Assembly: GCA_934119955.1 (NCBI GenBank)
Contig: CAKOSZ010000005.1
Coordinates: 1 to 64,000, forward strand
Direction of reading: 5' to 3'
Length of the DNA: 64,000 bases
From: an uncultured Bacilli bacterium
GTDB taxonomy: Bacteria > Bacillota_I > Bacilli_A > RF39 > UBA660
Shown one piece after another: positions 25,090 through 33,882 of the stretch. The notes beneath the pieces were generated by a model that was not told the DNA's origin, searched no databases, and saw nothing but the letters and a program-made list of their open reading frames with translations. Numbering within the stretch: the stretch's first letter is position 1; each line of letters starts with the position of its first letter. A program made the position numbers and the translations under genes.

Positions 25090-26730
25090 TTATAATAAGA
25101 TTTTTTTTAAATCATTTTCGTATATTTTTTTATTAAATATATCTAATCTTTTAAATTTGTAGGTCGTTTTTTCTTTTAAAATCATTTCATACAGATTAGA
25201 AGAATAATAATTTTTATGATAATGTTCTAAAACTGTATGAATTGCTTTTTTTCTTTTATACAATGACATCATTAAATATTCAAATTCAGAAATATTTATG
25301 TATAAAGGAATATAATTTGAATATTTAGGTTTTAATTTTGATAAATAAGTATTGTAAAATAAAATGTTATTAATTATAGATTCATCAGATACTACAACAT
25401 AATAAAATTTTTTAGAGTTTTGAATTTTAATTAATTCTTGTTGAATGTTTGGATAATGTGTAGGATTTAATTTTAAAATTTCACTTAATCTATTTTCTAT
25501 TTGGTTGAAAGGTTTTATTATTTTAGTATCAACTTCCTTGTCTATGTATTTTTCTTTTCCTATTAAATTTGTCTCGGTTGTTGTTTCTTTGTACCTTGTA
25601 GTAGATTTTATTTCAAAAATAATTGTTATATCATTATAATTAATGTAAAAATCTGAAGATTCTTTTGAATTTTTATTATAATGATATTTAAAAGTATCTA
25701 TATAATTATAATACTTAAAATTTGAGCGTGATATATTAATCTTGGCTATATTTTTACAATAATTTTCAAATAGTGGTCCATAAAAAGTTTTATTAAAGTA
25801 GCTTTTTGGTAATGCTTTTTTTATATTCTCAAAAAATATTCTGTGAATTCTGCTTAGCATAAATCCAGGATTTAGTACTATATAATTATCATTAAAAGTT
25901 ATTATTGGAAAATCTATAATATTTTTGCTAGGAATGTATGAATTAATAATAATGTTATTTTTTTCATTTTTTGAGTAATAGTTAAAAATATGTTTCCTTA
26001 TGCAAAGATCTATTTCTTTAGCTAAATCTGTATTATTTAGCGAAATATTTATTAGAGGATTATTGTAGGAACCAAATAAAAGAAAAATTTGCAAAAATAA
26101 AATATAGGCTTTTATTGAATAACCATTTTGTTGCAAAAAACTTTTTTCAACAAATGAGTTTTTTGAAATATAATTTTCATATAAATATGGTAATCTAAAA
26201 TAATTTGAACAACTAATATCATTAGAAAATTGATTATAACCAATTACGCTTAAATAAAGATTTAAAAACGTTGGATTTTGTTCATTATTATCTAATTCTT
26301 CATCAATTTCAGTTTCAAATACATTCAAAAGTAATGTTATTGTTAGTGATTTATCATCGCAATTTAATTTTACATTGTTTTTAAATTTTCCATATTTTAA
26401 TATTCTTGCAATCAAATTAATGCAGCTAAAATAAGAGAATAAAGTATTATTTTTGTCAAATAAATTTTCTTTATTAAGATTATTGAAAATCCCTTCACCG
26501 AGGTCTTTAAATATATTTTTGTTATCATAAAAAATTTTTTTGTACTCATCTAAATCATTCATATTATTTTGTTCTTTTTTTAGTAGAACGCTTAAATTAT
26601 AAATATATTGAATGCAAGGAAAATCATCATTCATGATTAAATTATTTAGTGTATTTTCTTTTATGCGTACTCCAAACAGTGATTTTGTATCTATTGTTAC
26701 CATAATTTTGCTTGTATTAGAAAAAAACAT
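25090..26730 (-). CDS. orphan PD-(D/E)XK nuclease-like protein
   Basis: 546 aa, no signal or membrane segments. The C-terminal half holds a restriction-endonuclease-like core: FYGPLFENYCKNI (the alpha-1 Glu), SSDFYINYNDITIIFEIKST (D...ExK), and later YYVVVSDESI (a strand). The N-terminal about 300 residues are helical and unrecognised. Catalytic D and ExK are present, so nuclease activity is plausible. No methylase or ATPase accompanies it, so it could be a stand-alone defence effector or a mobile-element cargo gene. The extremely A/T-rich, Asn/Ile/Lys-heavy coding and position next to tRNA genes fit acquired DNA. GGAGACGG precedes ATG 26730. Confidence 0.6.
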   Translation of the reverse strand: MFFSNTSKIMVTIDTKSLFGVRIKENTLNNLIMNDDFPCIQYIYNLSVLLKKEQNNMNDLDEYKKIFYDNKNIFKDLGEGIFNNLNKENLFDKNNTLFSYFSCINLIARILKYGKFKNNVKLNCDDKSLTITLLLNVFETEIDEELDNNEQNPTFLNLYLSVIGYNQFSNDISCSNYFRLPYLYENYISKNSFVEKSFLQQNGYSIKAYILFLQIFLLFGSYNNPLINISLNNTDLAKEIDLCIRKHIFNYYSKNEKNNIIINSYIPSKNIIDFPIITFNDNYIVLNPGFMLSRIHRIFFENIKKALPKSYFNKTFYGPLFENYCKNIAKINISRSNFKYYNYIDTFKYHYNKNSKESSDFYINYNDITIIFEIKSTTRYKETTTETNLIGKEKYIDKEVDTKIIKPFNQIENRLSEILKLNPTHYPNIQQELIKIQNSKKFYYVVVSDESIINNILFYNTYLSKLKPKYSNYIPLYINISEFEYLMMSLYKRKKAIHTVLEHYHKNYYSSNLYEMILKEKTTYKFKRLDIFNKKIYENDLKKILL

Positions 26731-26857
26731 TTTCCGTCTCCTTTTTTAAATATTAATAAAACATTTACAATTTATTTAATATTTATTTTAACATAAAAAA
26801 ATATAATTACAAAATTACAATTATTATTTTATGTTTTCGCTCAATTAATTGATATAT

Positions 26858-26871
26858 TGGTCTGTTGGTGA
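26858..26871 (+). repeat. inverted 14-nt copy of the tRNA-Glu 5' end
   Basis: TGGTCTGTTGGTGA here equals, on the opposite strand, the base before plus the first 13 bases of the tRNA-Glu gene at 26907-26982. It may be an integration or rearrangement scar. Confidence 0.5.
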
Positions 26872-26873
26872 TT

Positions 26874-26897
26874 ATAAAAAAAACAGCCGAAGCTGTT
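26874..26897 (-). terminator. terminator of the tRNA-Met/tRNA-Glu transcript
   Basis: On the minus strand AACAGC-TTCG-GCTGTT is followed by eight or more T residues. The stable TTCG tetraloop and T tract directly follow tRNA-Glu. Confidence 0.85.
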
Positions 26898-26906
26898 ATT
26901 TTTAAA

Positions 26907-26982
26907 TGGTAGTCTGTATGGGACTTGAACCCATGTATGTAACCTTGAGAGGGTTATGTGTTAACCACTTCACCAACAGACC
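26907..26982 (-). tRNA. tRNA-Glu (anticodon CUC)
   Basis: 76 nt with CCA encoded. The acceptor GGTCTGT pairs with ACAGACT (G1-U72), D stem GTG/CAC, anticodon stem TAACC/GGTTA around loop CTCTCAA (anticodon CTC at 26949-26947), and T arm ATGGG/CCCAT with TTCAAGT. The sequence is Glu-like but reads GAG, a decoding capacity often missing in AT-rich genomes that keep only UUC. It is cotranscribed behind tRNA-Met. Confidence 0.9.
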
Positions 26983-27127
26983 ATGCTAGAAGACCAAGGT
27001 CCCCTTTTTAGCATTTTTTTCTAATTAAATCACTTTATGATAAGGTAAGAGTAGCAACTTAATTAAAACTTTATTTTTAAAAAAATAAAGAAAAATAAAA
27101 CCCGCGGTAAGACGAGTAATTTTTAAA

Positions 27128-27204
27128 TGGTAGCGAGAGAGGGATTCGAACCCACGACCCTTTGGGTATGAACCAAATGCTCTAGCCAACTGAGCTATCT
27201 CGCC
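27128..27204 (-). tRNA. tRNA-Met (CAU), elongator type
   Basis: 77 nt with CCA encoded. Acceptor GGCGAGA/TCTCGCT (G1-U72) plus A73, anticodon loop TTCATAC (CAT at 27170-27168), T loop TTCGAAT. The body closely follows the Bacillus elongator tRNA-Met (AGCTCAG, GGCTAGAGC). It lacks the C1-A72 mismatch of the initiator. Confidence 0.92.
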
Positions 27205-27217
27205 ATGGACAAAAAAT

Positions 27218-27246
27218 ATATTATCACAAAATAAAACTTTTGACAA
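27218..27246 (-). promoter_or_regulatory. promoter of the tRNA-Met/tRNA-Glu unit
   Basis: Minus strand TTGTCA (27246-27241), 17-bp spacer, TAATAT (27223-27218), ending 13 bp before the tRNA-Met 5' end. Confidence 0.7.
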
Positions 27247-27310
27247 GTAATTTTTGTCAATTTCTTGTTAAATTTTAAAAAATGTGATATCTTTGTTAGT
27301 GGGTGATACA

Positions 27311-27799
27311 ATGGAGAAGGTAACTTTTCAAGAAATTAGCAACAATATAATTAATAAAGATAAATATTTATCCTTAAAAAATGATTATCATCATGGCTTA
27401 ACTCGTTATAGTCATTCATTAAGAGTTGCCAAATATACTTACAAAATTACTAAGTTTTTACATCTAAATTATATAAGTGCAACCAAAGCAGCCTTATTAC
27501 ACGATTATTTTAATGAAGAGGAATATCTTGATAAAGTTTGGTTAGATAAACCAAGAATTCATCCTTTTCTATCTCTTAATAATGCCTTAAAAGAATATAA
27601 TTTAACTAATTTAGAAAGAAATATTATTATTTGTCATATGTTTCCAATTGGAGGAATTAAACCAATATATGCTGAAAGTTGGGTTGTTACTCTTGTTGAT
27701 AAAACAGTTGCTAGTTATGAATATTTAAATTTTAAATTTAAAGATAAATTTTCAGTTTGGTTTATTTTTATAATTAATTTTTTAAGTTTTAAGTTATAA
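27311..27799 (+). CDS. HD-domain hydrolase (YqeK-like)
   Basis: 162 aa from ATG 27311 with GTGGGTGAT upstream. RYSHSLRVAKYTY supplies the first metal His, ALLHDYF the H-D pair, IICHMFPIGG another His, and LVDKTVASYEY the last Asp, which is the HD metal-phosphohydrolase order. Related small HD proteins such as YqeK hydrolyse dinucleoside tetraphosphates; the exact substrate here is unknown. A stretch of hydrophobic residues (WFIFIINFLSF) ends the protein. It is monocistronic between the tRNA unit and ftsA. Confidence 0.72.
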   Translation: MEKVTFQEISNNIINKDKYLSLKNDYHHGLTRYSHSLRVAKYTYKITKFLHLNYISATKAALLHDYFNEEEYLDKVWLDKPRIHPFLSLNNALKEYNLTNLERNIIICHMFPIGGIKPIYAESWVVTLVDKTVASYEYLNFKFKDKFSVWFIFIINFLSFKL

Positions 27800-27842
27800 A
27801 ATAGTTTCTTTGTTAATTTTTTAATTAAATTTTAATTTTTTT

Positions 27843-27862
27843 AAGCCAAATACTTGGTTTTT
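27843..27862 (+). terminator. weak terminator after the HD gene
   Basis: AAGCCAA (27843-27849) pairs with TTGGTTT (27854-27860) including one G-U, with a short T run. It abuts the ftsA -35 element. Confidence 0.4.
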
Positions 27863-27863
27863 C

Positions 27864-27891
27864 TTGAAAAAAATTAATATTTATGTATAAT
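27864..27891 (+). promoter_or_regulatory. promoter of ftsA-ftsZ
   Basis: TTGAAA (27864-27869), 16-bp spacer, TATAAT (27886-27891). The ftsA start codon is 23 bp downstream behind AAGGTAGGTG. Confidence 0.65.
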
Positions 27892-27914
27892 TATATTTAT
27901 AAGGTAGGTGTTAC

Positions 27915-29138
27915 ATGATATATACAAGTGTTGACATAGGTAGTCACTCTATTAAAATTGTTGTTGCAGAAAAAATAAATGATAAATTTTATGTTTTAGC
28001 ATCTACTAGTGTCAAAAGTATGGGAATAAAAAGAGGGATAATAAAGGACAAAAATTTAGTTTTAAATAGTTTAAAAGAGGCTTTTACTAATATAAATAAT
28101 GATTTAGGAGTAGAAATTAAAAAGGTTCTTTTAAGTTTTCCTTTATTTTTAGTTAATACTTCAATAGAAACCTCTGATATTTCCATTAAGGGAATAGTTA
28201 GTAGTGATGATGTTAAAGAAGTTATTGGTAAAACTGTTAGTGAAAATATAGATAAAAAAGAAGAAGTTTTATATTTAGAACCATTAGTTTTTGAAATAGA
28301 TTCAGATTTACAAGTAGTAGATCCTAAGGGATTAACAGCAGATAGATTAAAAGTTAGATGTGCTGTAAGTACAATTGAAAAAAAATACTTATATGATTAC
28401 TTTTCTTTATTTCAAGAACTTGATATAGAAGTAGTAGATATTACTTATGGTGTTATAGGTGATTATTTTGAAAATGCTAATATAGAAATGAATAAAAAGT
28501 TAGGTGTTCTTGTTAATTTAGGATATTCTAAGTGTGAAATTGCTATTTTTAATAAAGGAATAATGCTAAAAGGAGAAGTTTTACCGATTGGTAGTAAAAA
28601 AATAGATAAAGATATTAGTTATATATATAAAATAGATAGAAAACAAGCAATATCTTTAAAAGAAGAATTTGCGGTTAGTAGTAGTAAATATGCTGATATG
28701 AATAATTTCCTTGAAACAACTAATTTAAATGGAGAAAAAATAAAAATAAATCAAGTAGAAATTAGTCAAGTAATTGAAGCAAGATTAAAAGAAATATTAA
28801 AAAGTGTCAAAAGTGAGATAAATAACTTAACAAATCGCAGTATTAGTTATATAATTATAACTGGGGGAATAACAAACCTTGTAGGTTTTCCGTATTTAGT
28901 TGAGGAAGAATTTAAAATGGATAAAGTAATTGCCAATTTAACAACAATTGGAGTTAGAAGTAATATGTATTCAACTAGTTTTGGATTAATAAAGTATTTT
29001 GCTTATAAAGCAAAGTCAAGAAATATAGATTATTTAATGTTTGATTTAAAAGATAAAGAAAATTTAGCATCAAAAAAGAAGAAGGTAAGCACAAGAGATA
29101 ATTTGATAGGCAAAATTGAGGCTTACTTGAAAAGTTAG
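27915..29138 (+). CDS. ftsA: cell division protein FtsA
   Basis: 407 aa, actin-like. The first phosphate loop is SVDIGSHSIKIVVAE at the N-terminus, followed by the 1C domain (SDISIKGIVSSDDVKEVI), LVNLGYSKCEIAIFNKG (second phosphate block) and IIITGGITNLVGF (adenosine motif). The C-terminus (DNLIGKIEAYLKS) resembles the amphipathic membrane-targeting helix. FtsA polymerises on ATP, tethers FtsZ to the membrane and recruits division proteins. ftsZ follows after 14 bp, the usual pair, here separated from the dcw cluster that begins at 62019. Confidence 0.93.
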   Translation: MIYTSVDIGSHSIKIVVAEKINDKFYVLASTSVKSMGIKRGIIKDKNLVLNSLKEAFTNINNDLGVEIKKVLLSFPLFLVNTSIETSDISIKGIVSSDDVKEVIGKTVSENIDKKEEVLYLEPLVFEIDSDLQVVDPKGLTADRLKVRCAVSTIEKKYLYDYFSLFQELDIEVVDITYGVIGDYFENANIEMNKKLGVLVNLGYSKCEIAIFNKGIMLKGEVLPIGSKKIDKDISYIYKIDRKQAISLKEEFAVSSSKYADMNNFLETTNLNGEKIKINQVEISQVIEARLKEILKSVKSEINNLTNRSISYIIITGGITNLVGFPYLVEEEFKMDKVIANLTTIGVRSNMYSTSFGLIKYFAYKAKSRNIDYLMFDLKDKENLASKKKKVSTRDNLIGKIEAYLKS

Positions 29139-29152
29139 GGAGGAAAAATTTT

Positions 29153-30259
29153 ATGCTTAGTGGATTAGAAATGGATCAGTTAGCCAAAATTAAAGTTATA
29201 GGTGTCGGTGGTGGCGGAGGGAATGCCGTTAATCGTATGATAGAAACCGGTGTTAAAGGAGTTGAATTTATTGTTGCCAATACTGATTATCAAGTATTGA
29301 GTAAATCAAAGGCAGATGTTAAAATTCAACTTGGTAAACAATTAACCGAAGGTCTTGGTGCTGGTGGTAAACCTGAAATTGGAAGAGAAAGTGCCGTAGA
29401 GTCTAAAAAAGAAATAGAAGAGGCTTTAAAGGGCGCTGATATGATTTTTATTACCTGTGGAATGGGTGGTGGAACTGGAACAGGTGCTGCTGGAATAGTT
29501 GCAGAAATTGCTCAAGGTTTAGGTGCTTTAACAGTTGCTATTGTTACAAAACCATTTACTTTTGAAGGTAAAAGAAGAATGGAAAATGCTATGCAAGGAA
29601 TTGAAGAGTTGAAAAAACATGTTGATACCTTAATAGTTATTCCAAATGATAGATTAAGAGAAATTATTGACAAATCAACTCCATTAATTGAAGCATTCAA
29701 AGAAGTTGATAATGTATTACGTCGTGGTGTTCAATCTATTTCTGATCTAATTGCAGTTGTTGGACTTGTTAACCTTGACTTTGCCGATGTAAAAGCAGTA
29801 ATGGAAAAATCTGGAAATGCTATTATTGGTATTGGTATTGGTATGGGAGAAGAAAGAGCAATCGAGGCTGCTAAACAAGCAGTTACCTCACCACTTCTTG
29901 AAACTTCAATCACTGGTGCAACAGATGCTATTATAAATATAACAGGTGGAGTAAACTTAACTTTATTTGAAGCCGAACAAGCAGCCGAAGTTGTTAGAAA
30001 TGCTTCTAATAATGATATAAATACAATCTTTGGTTCAGTTATAAACGAAAACTTAACTGATGAAGTAATTGTTACTGTTATTGCAACAGGTTTTGATAAA
30101 ACTAAAAAACAAAATACTATATACGATCAACAAGCATCTTCAAATCAAACTATTAGTAATACCCAAAAAGATACAACTATTTTAGATTTAGATGATGATG
30201 ACGATGACGGGGATAGTGAATATGACTTTCCACCATTTTTAAGAAATAGAAATTTTTAA
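29153..30259 (+). CDS. ftsZ: cell division GTPase FtsZ
   Basis: 368 aa tubulin homologue that forms the division ring. VGVGGGGGNAVNRM begins the GTP-binding domain, the tubulin signature GGGTGTG is at 105-111, and NLDFADVKAVM supplies the T7 synergy loop. The C-terminus has a short linker, a run of six Asp, and the conserved tail peptide YDFPPFLRNRNF that binds FtsA. The linker is short, as in small-genome Firmicutes. It shares the ftsA promoter and ends in a good hairpin terminator. Confidence 0.97.
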   Translation: MLSGLEMDQLAKIKVIGVGGGGGNAVNRMIETGVKGVEFIVANTDYQVLSKSKADVKIQLGKQLTEGLGAGGKPEIGRESAVESKKEIEEALKGADMIFITCGMGGGTGTGAAGIVAEIAQGLGALTVAIVTKPFTFEGKRRMENAMQGIEELKKHVDTLIVIPNDRLREIIDKSTPLIEAFKEVDNVLRRGVQSISDLIAVVGLVNLDFADVKAVMEKSGNAIIGIGIGMGEERAIEAAKQAVTSPLLETSITGATDAIINITGGVNLTLFEAEQAAEVVRNASNNDINTIFGSVINENLTDEVIVTVIATGFDKTKKQNTIYDQQASSNQTISNTQKDTTILDLDDDDDDGDSEYDFPPFLRNRNF

Positions 30260-30280
30260 GAGAGAAATCTCTTTTTTCTT
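30258..30280 (+). terminator. terminator after ftsZ
   Basis: AAGAGA (30258-30263), GAAA loop, TCTCTT (30268-30273), then a T tract. Confidence 0.75.
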
Positions 30281-30321
30281 TTCTCAAAATATGATAAAAT
30301 ATAATAGTTTTGGAGGTTAAT

Positions 30322-31935
30322 ATGATTACAGTAAAAGATGTTACATTAAGATTTGGCACACAAACTTTATTTGAAAATGTAAATTTAAAATTTAATCCAG
30401 GTGCATGTTATGGTTTAATAGGTGCAAATGGATCAGGAAAAAGTACTTTTTTAAAATTATTAAATGGTACTCTTGAAACAACAAGTGGAGAAATAATTAT
30501 TCCAAAAGGGGAAAGAATCTCAACCTTAGAACAAGATCATTATAAATATGATGATTATACAGCAATAGATGTTGTTATAATGGGTAATAAAAAATTATAT
30601 GATGTAAAAATAGAAAAAGAAGAACTTTATACCCATACTGAGTTCAGTGAACAAGATGGAATTAGATTAGGAGAACTGGAAGCCGAGTTTTTAGAAATGA
30701 ATGGTTGGGAAGCCGAAAGCGAGGCTGGTTTATTACTTTCTAATCTAGGAATAGATGTAAAATATCATTATTTAAAAATGAAGGAACTGGAAAATAATTT
30801 AAAAGTTAAAGTTTTACTTGCTAAATCTTTATTTCAAAATCCAGATATCTTATTACTAGATGAACCAACTAATAACTTAGATATAAAAGCTATTAATTGG
30901 TTAGCCGAATTTATTATAAACTATCCAAATTGTGTTATAGTAGTAAGTCATGATAGACATTTTTTAAATAATGTTTGTACTAATATTGTTGATATTGATT
31001 ATAAGAAAATGAAACTATATGCTGGAAACTATGATTTTTGGCGTGAATCAAGTGAACTTTTATTAAAGCAAATCAAAGAACAAAATAAGAAAAAAGAAGA
31101 TAAAATTAAAGAATTAAAAGACTTTATTGCAAGATTTTCAGCAAATGCTTCTAAAAGTAAACAAGCAACATCAAGAAAAAAGATTTTAGAAAAAATTGAA
31201 TTAGAAGAACTTGTTCCCTCATCAAGAAAATATCCATTTATTGAATTTAAATTTGAAAAAGGTAATGGTAGAGAAGTTTTAGCAGTTACTAATTTAACTA
31301 TGGTTTGTGATGATAAAAAATTATTGAATAAAGTTTCATTTAGTATGTTAAAAGGAGATAAAATAACTTTAATTGGTTCTAATATTCAAAAAACACTTTT
31401 ACTAGATATTTTAGCCAAAAAGAAAAAATATACCTCAGGAGAATTTAAATGGGGAGTAAACTCAAAAATTAGTTATTTTGAAAGTGATAATACCGATTTA
31501 TTTAAAGGTGATATGAATATAATGGAGTGGCTTCAAACATTTAAAAATGTAGATGATGAAGAAGCTCTTAGAAGTTTTCTTGGAAGGATGTTATTTTCTG
31601 GGGAAGATGTTTTTAAAAAAGTAAATGTTTTATCAGGAGGAGAAAAAGCAAGATGTATGTTTTCTAAAATGATGTTAGAAGGTGGAAATGTTTTGCTTTT
31701 AGATGAGCCAACTAATCACTTAGATCTTGAAAGTATAACTTCTTTAAATAAAGGACTTGAAAACTTCCAAGGAGAAATAATTTTTACATCTCATGACTAT
31801 GAATTAAATGATACAGTTTCAAATAGAATTATTGAAATATTTGAAAATGGAACAATTGTAGATCGAAGAATGCCTTATAGTGAATATATTCAAGATGAAA
31901 AAATTAATAAATTAAGAGAAGAAAACAAGTTGTAA
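30322..31935 (+). CDS. ABC-F family ATPase with asymmetric nucleotide sites
   Basis: 537 aa from ATG 30322 (GGAGG upstream), cytosolic, two ABC domains joined by a charged helical linker (about 235-300) as in EttA/YbiT-type ribosome-associated factors. Domain 1 has a good Walker A (GANGSGKST) and Walker B (LLLDEPTNNLD), but its signature is lost (KMKELENNLKVKVLL where LSGGQ is expected). Domain 2 has the signature VLSGGEKARC and LLLDEPTNHLD, but its Walker A reads GSNIQKTLL, one residue short and without the central glycines. So one composite ATP site is intact and the other degenerate. Likely role is translation or ribosome rescue. No membrane segments. Confidence 0.85.
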   Translation: MITVKDVTLRFGTQTLFENVNLKFNPGACYGLIGANGSGKSTFLKLLNGTLETTSGEIIIPKGERISTLEQDHYKYDDYTAIDVVIMGNKKLYDVKIEKEELYTHTEFSEQDGIRLGELEAEFLEMNGWEAESEAGLLLSNLGIDVKYHYLKMKELENNLKVKVLLAKSLFQNPDILLLDEPTNNLDIKAINWLAEFIINYPNCVIVVSHDRHFLNNVCTNIVDIDYKKMKLYAGNYDFWRESSELLLKQIKEQNKKKEDKIKELKDFIARFSANASKSKQATSRKKILEKIELEELVPSSRKYPFIEFKFEKGNGREVLAVTNLTMVCDDKKLLNKVSFSMLKGDKITLIGSNIQKTLLLDILAKKKKYTSGEFKWGVNSKISYFESDNTDLFKGDMNIMEWLQTFKNVDDEEALRSFLGRMLFSGEDVFKKVNVLSGGEKARCMFSKMMLEGGNVLLLDEPTNHLDLESITSLNKGLENFQGEIIFTSHDYELNDTVSNRIIEIFENGTIVDRRMPYSEYIQDEKINKLREENKL

Positions 31936-31966
31936 TGTAAAATTTGTTTCTTTTTTTTTATTTAAA

Positions 31967-31975
31967 TGTTATACT
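31967..31975 (+). promoter_or_regulatory. extended -10 upstream of fhs
   Basis: TGTTATACT lies 22 bp before the fhs start. No good -35 at 16-18 bp is visible (TTGTTT is 20 bp away). Confidence 0.35.
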
Positions 31976-31996
31976 TTTAATAATGAGAGGTGTAAA

Positions 31997-33655
31997 ATGA
32001 CGGATTTAGAAATTAGTAGAAAAGCCAAAAAAGTAAATATTAAAAAAATTGCTAAAAAATTAAATATTGAAAATAAATATTTAGAGTGTTTCGGTGATGA
32101 TAAGGCTAAAATAAAATTAAATATTTTAAAAAAAATAGAAAACAATAAAGATGGAAAATTAATTCTTGTTACAAGTACTAATCCAACTCCTTATGGAGAA
32201 GGGAAAACTACTATGGCAATTGGAATAGATGATGCTATGTGTAGTCTTAATAAAAAAAGTTTAGTAGTTTTAAGAGAACCATCTCTTGGACCAGTTTTTG
32301 GTATTAAAGGAGGAGCAACTGGGGGAGGATATTCCCAAGTTATTCCAATGGAAGATATTAATTTGCATTTTACAGGTGATATACATGCAATTGAAACTTG
32401 TAATAACCTACTGGCTGCTATAATTGATAATCATATTTATCAAGGAAATAAACTTAATTTAGACCCTGAAAGAATAGAATTTAAAAGATGTGTTGATTTA
32501 AACGATCGAGCACTTCGTAATGTTTTAATTAAATATGATAATAAAGGTTTAGAAAGATTAGATAATTACAATATAACAGTTGCAAGTGAAATAATGGCTA
32601 TTTTATGTTTAGCATCATCAATTAAAGATTTAAAAAGAAGACTTGGAAATATTTTAATTGGTTATAATAAAAAAGGGAAGATGATATTTGTTAAGGACTT
32701 AAAATGTCAAGATGCCTTAGCCTTACTTTTAAAAGATGCTATAAAACCTAATTTAGTTAGAACCTTAGAAAATAATCCAGCAATAATTCATGGGGGACCA
32801 TTTGCTAATATTGCTCACGGTTGTAATAGTATAATTGCAACTAAGATGGGTTTAAAACTTGCAGATTATGTTATAACTGAGGCAGGCTTTGGAGCAGATC
32901 TTGGGGCTGAAAAATTCTTGGATATTAAATGTGTAGTTGCAAATTTAAAACCAAATGTAATTGTTATTAACTCAACTATTAGAAGTATAAAATATAATGG
33001 AGGAGTAAAAAAAGAAAATATTCAAGAAGAAAACATAGATGCCTTAAAACAAGGAATAGCAAATTTAGAAACTCATATTACTAATATGCAAAAATACACT
33101 AAAAATATTGTTGTTTGTTTAAATAAATTTCAAACTGATACTATAAAAGAAATTGAATTTGTAAAAGACTATTGTAAAAAATTAGGTTGCAAATTCCAAA
33201 TTTCAACAAGTTACACTGATGGTGGTAAAGGCGCAATAGATGTTGCCGAAGAAATAATTAATCTATGTGAAAACGAAGTTGATTACAAACCTTTATATGA
33301 TTTAAATTTAAGTATTTATGAAAAAATAGAAAAAGTAGCCAAAGAAATATACCGTGCAGGTTCTATTACAATAAGTAGTAAAGCCAAAGAAAAAATAGAT
33401 TTATATACTAAAAACAATTATGCAAATTTACCTATTTGCATTGCTAAAACCCAGTATTCATTAACTGATAATAAAGATATTCTTGGTTCACCTAAAAACT
33501 TTAATATGACAGTAACTGATGTAAGACTGGCAGCCGGGGCAGGATTTATAATTGTATTAATGGGAGATATTATGACCATGCCAGGATTATCAAAAAATCC
33601 AGCCTACTTAAATATGAAATTTAGTGATAATGCCAAAATCAGTGGTTTATACTAA
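31997..33655 (+). CDS. fhs: formate-tetrahydrofolate ligase
   Basis: 552 aa, normal for the family. The P-loop-like STNPTPYGEGKTTMAIG lies near 57-73, followed by LREPSLGPVFGIKGGATGGGYSQVIPMEDINLHFTGD, GRAL-type DRALRN, and TEAGFGADLGAEKF, all hallmarks of formyltetrahydrofolate synthetase. The C-terminal MTVTDVRLAAGAGFI and MPGLSKNPA are also conserved. The enzyme makes 10-formyl-THF from formate, THF and ATP for purine and fMet synthesis. It is monocistronic, with GAGAGGTG before the start codon. Confidence 0.97.
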   Translation: MTDLEISRKAKKVNIKKIAKKLNIENKYLECFGDDKAKIKLNILKKIENNKDGKLILVTSTNPTPYGEGKTTMAIGIDDAMCSLNKKSLVVLREPSLGPVFGIKGGATGGGYSQVIPMEDINLHFTGDIHAIETCNNLLAAIIDNHIYQGNKLNLDPERIEFKRCVDLNDRALRNVLIKYDNKGLERLDNYNITVASEIMAILCLASSIKDLKRRLGNILIGYNKKGKMIFVKDLKCQDALALLLKDAIKPNLVRTLENNPAIIHGGPFANIAHGCNSIIATKMGLKLADYVITEAGFGADLGAEKFLDIKCVVANLKPNVIVINSTIRSIKYNGGVKKENIQEENIDALKQGIANLETHITNMQKYTKNIVVCLNKFQTDTIKEIEFVKDYCKKLGCKFQISTSYTDGGKGAIDVAEEIINLCENEVDYKPLYDLNLSIYEKIEKVAKEIYRAGSITISSKAKEKIDLYTKNNYANLPICIAKTQYSLTDNKDILGSPKNFNMTVTDVRLAAGAGFIIVLMGDIMTMPGLSKNPAYLNMKFSDNAKISGLY

Positions 33656-33718
33656 AATACACTTGAAAAAAATCGAAAAATTTGCTAGAATTAAATGGTA
33701 GAAAGGTAAGTGATATAT

Positions 33719-33844
33719 ATGAGTATATATGGACAAATTAACGTAATGAAACCCTTATATAACTATATATATCAAGAAAATTCTTTGATTAAAAAGATAA
33801 AATTATTTAATATTACATGGTTAGAATATAGAGAATATCTATAA
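33719..33844 (+). CDS. candidate 41-codon small protein
   Basis: ATG 33719 sits 5-14 bp behind GAAAGGTAAGTGAT and opens a frame of 41 codons ending in TAA. The peptide is Tyr/Ile/Leu-rich (MSIYGQINVMKPLYNYIYQ and on, ending WLEYREYL) with a basic middle (IKKIKL). It fills most of the gap between fhs and the next surface-protein gene and is in the same orientation. No family recognised. Frame use and a good ribosome site are the only evidence. Confidence 0.4.
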   Translation: MSIYGQINVMKPLYNYIYQENSLIKKIKLFNITWLEYREYL

Positions 33845-33882
33845 TTTTAATCATGTTTTTTTAATGAAGAAAAGGAGTGTTT

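Noticed and set aside
27025..27246. Minus-strand 73-codon frame with a start and good length
   Set aside because: It runs straight through the tRNA-Met gene; the peptide (GEIAQLARAFGSYPKGRGFE) is the usual translation artefact of a tRNA.
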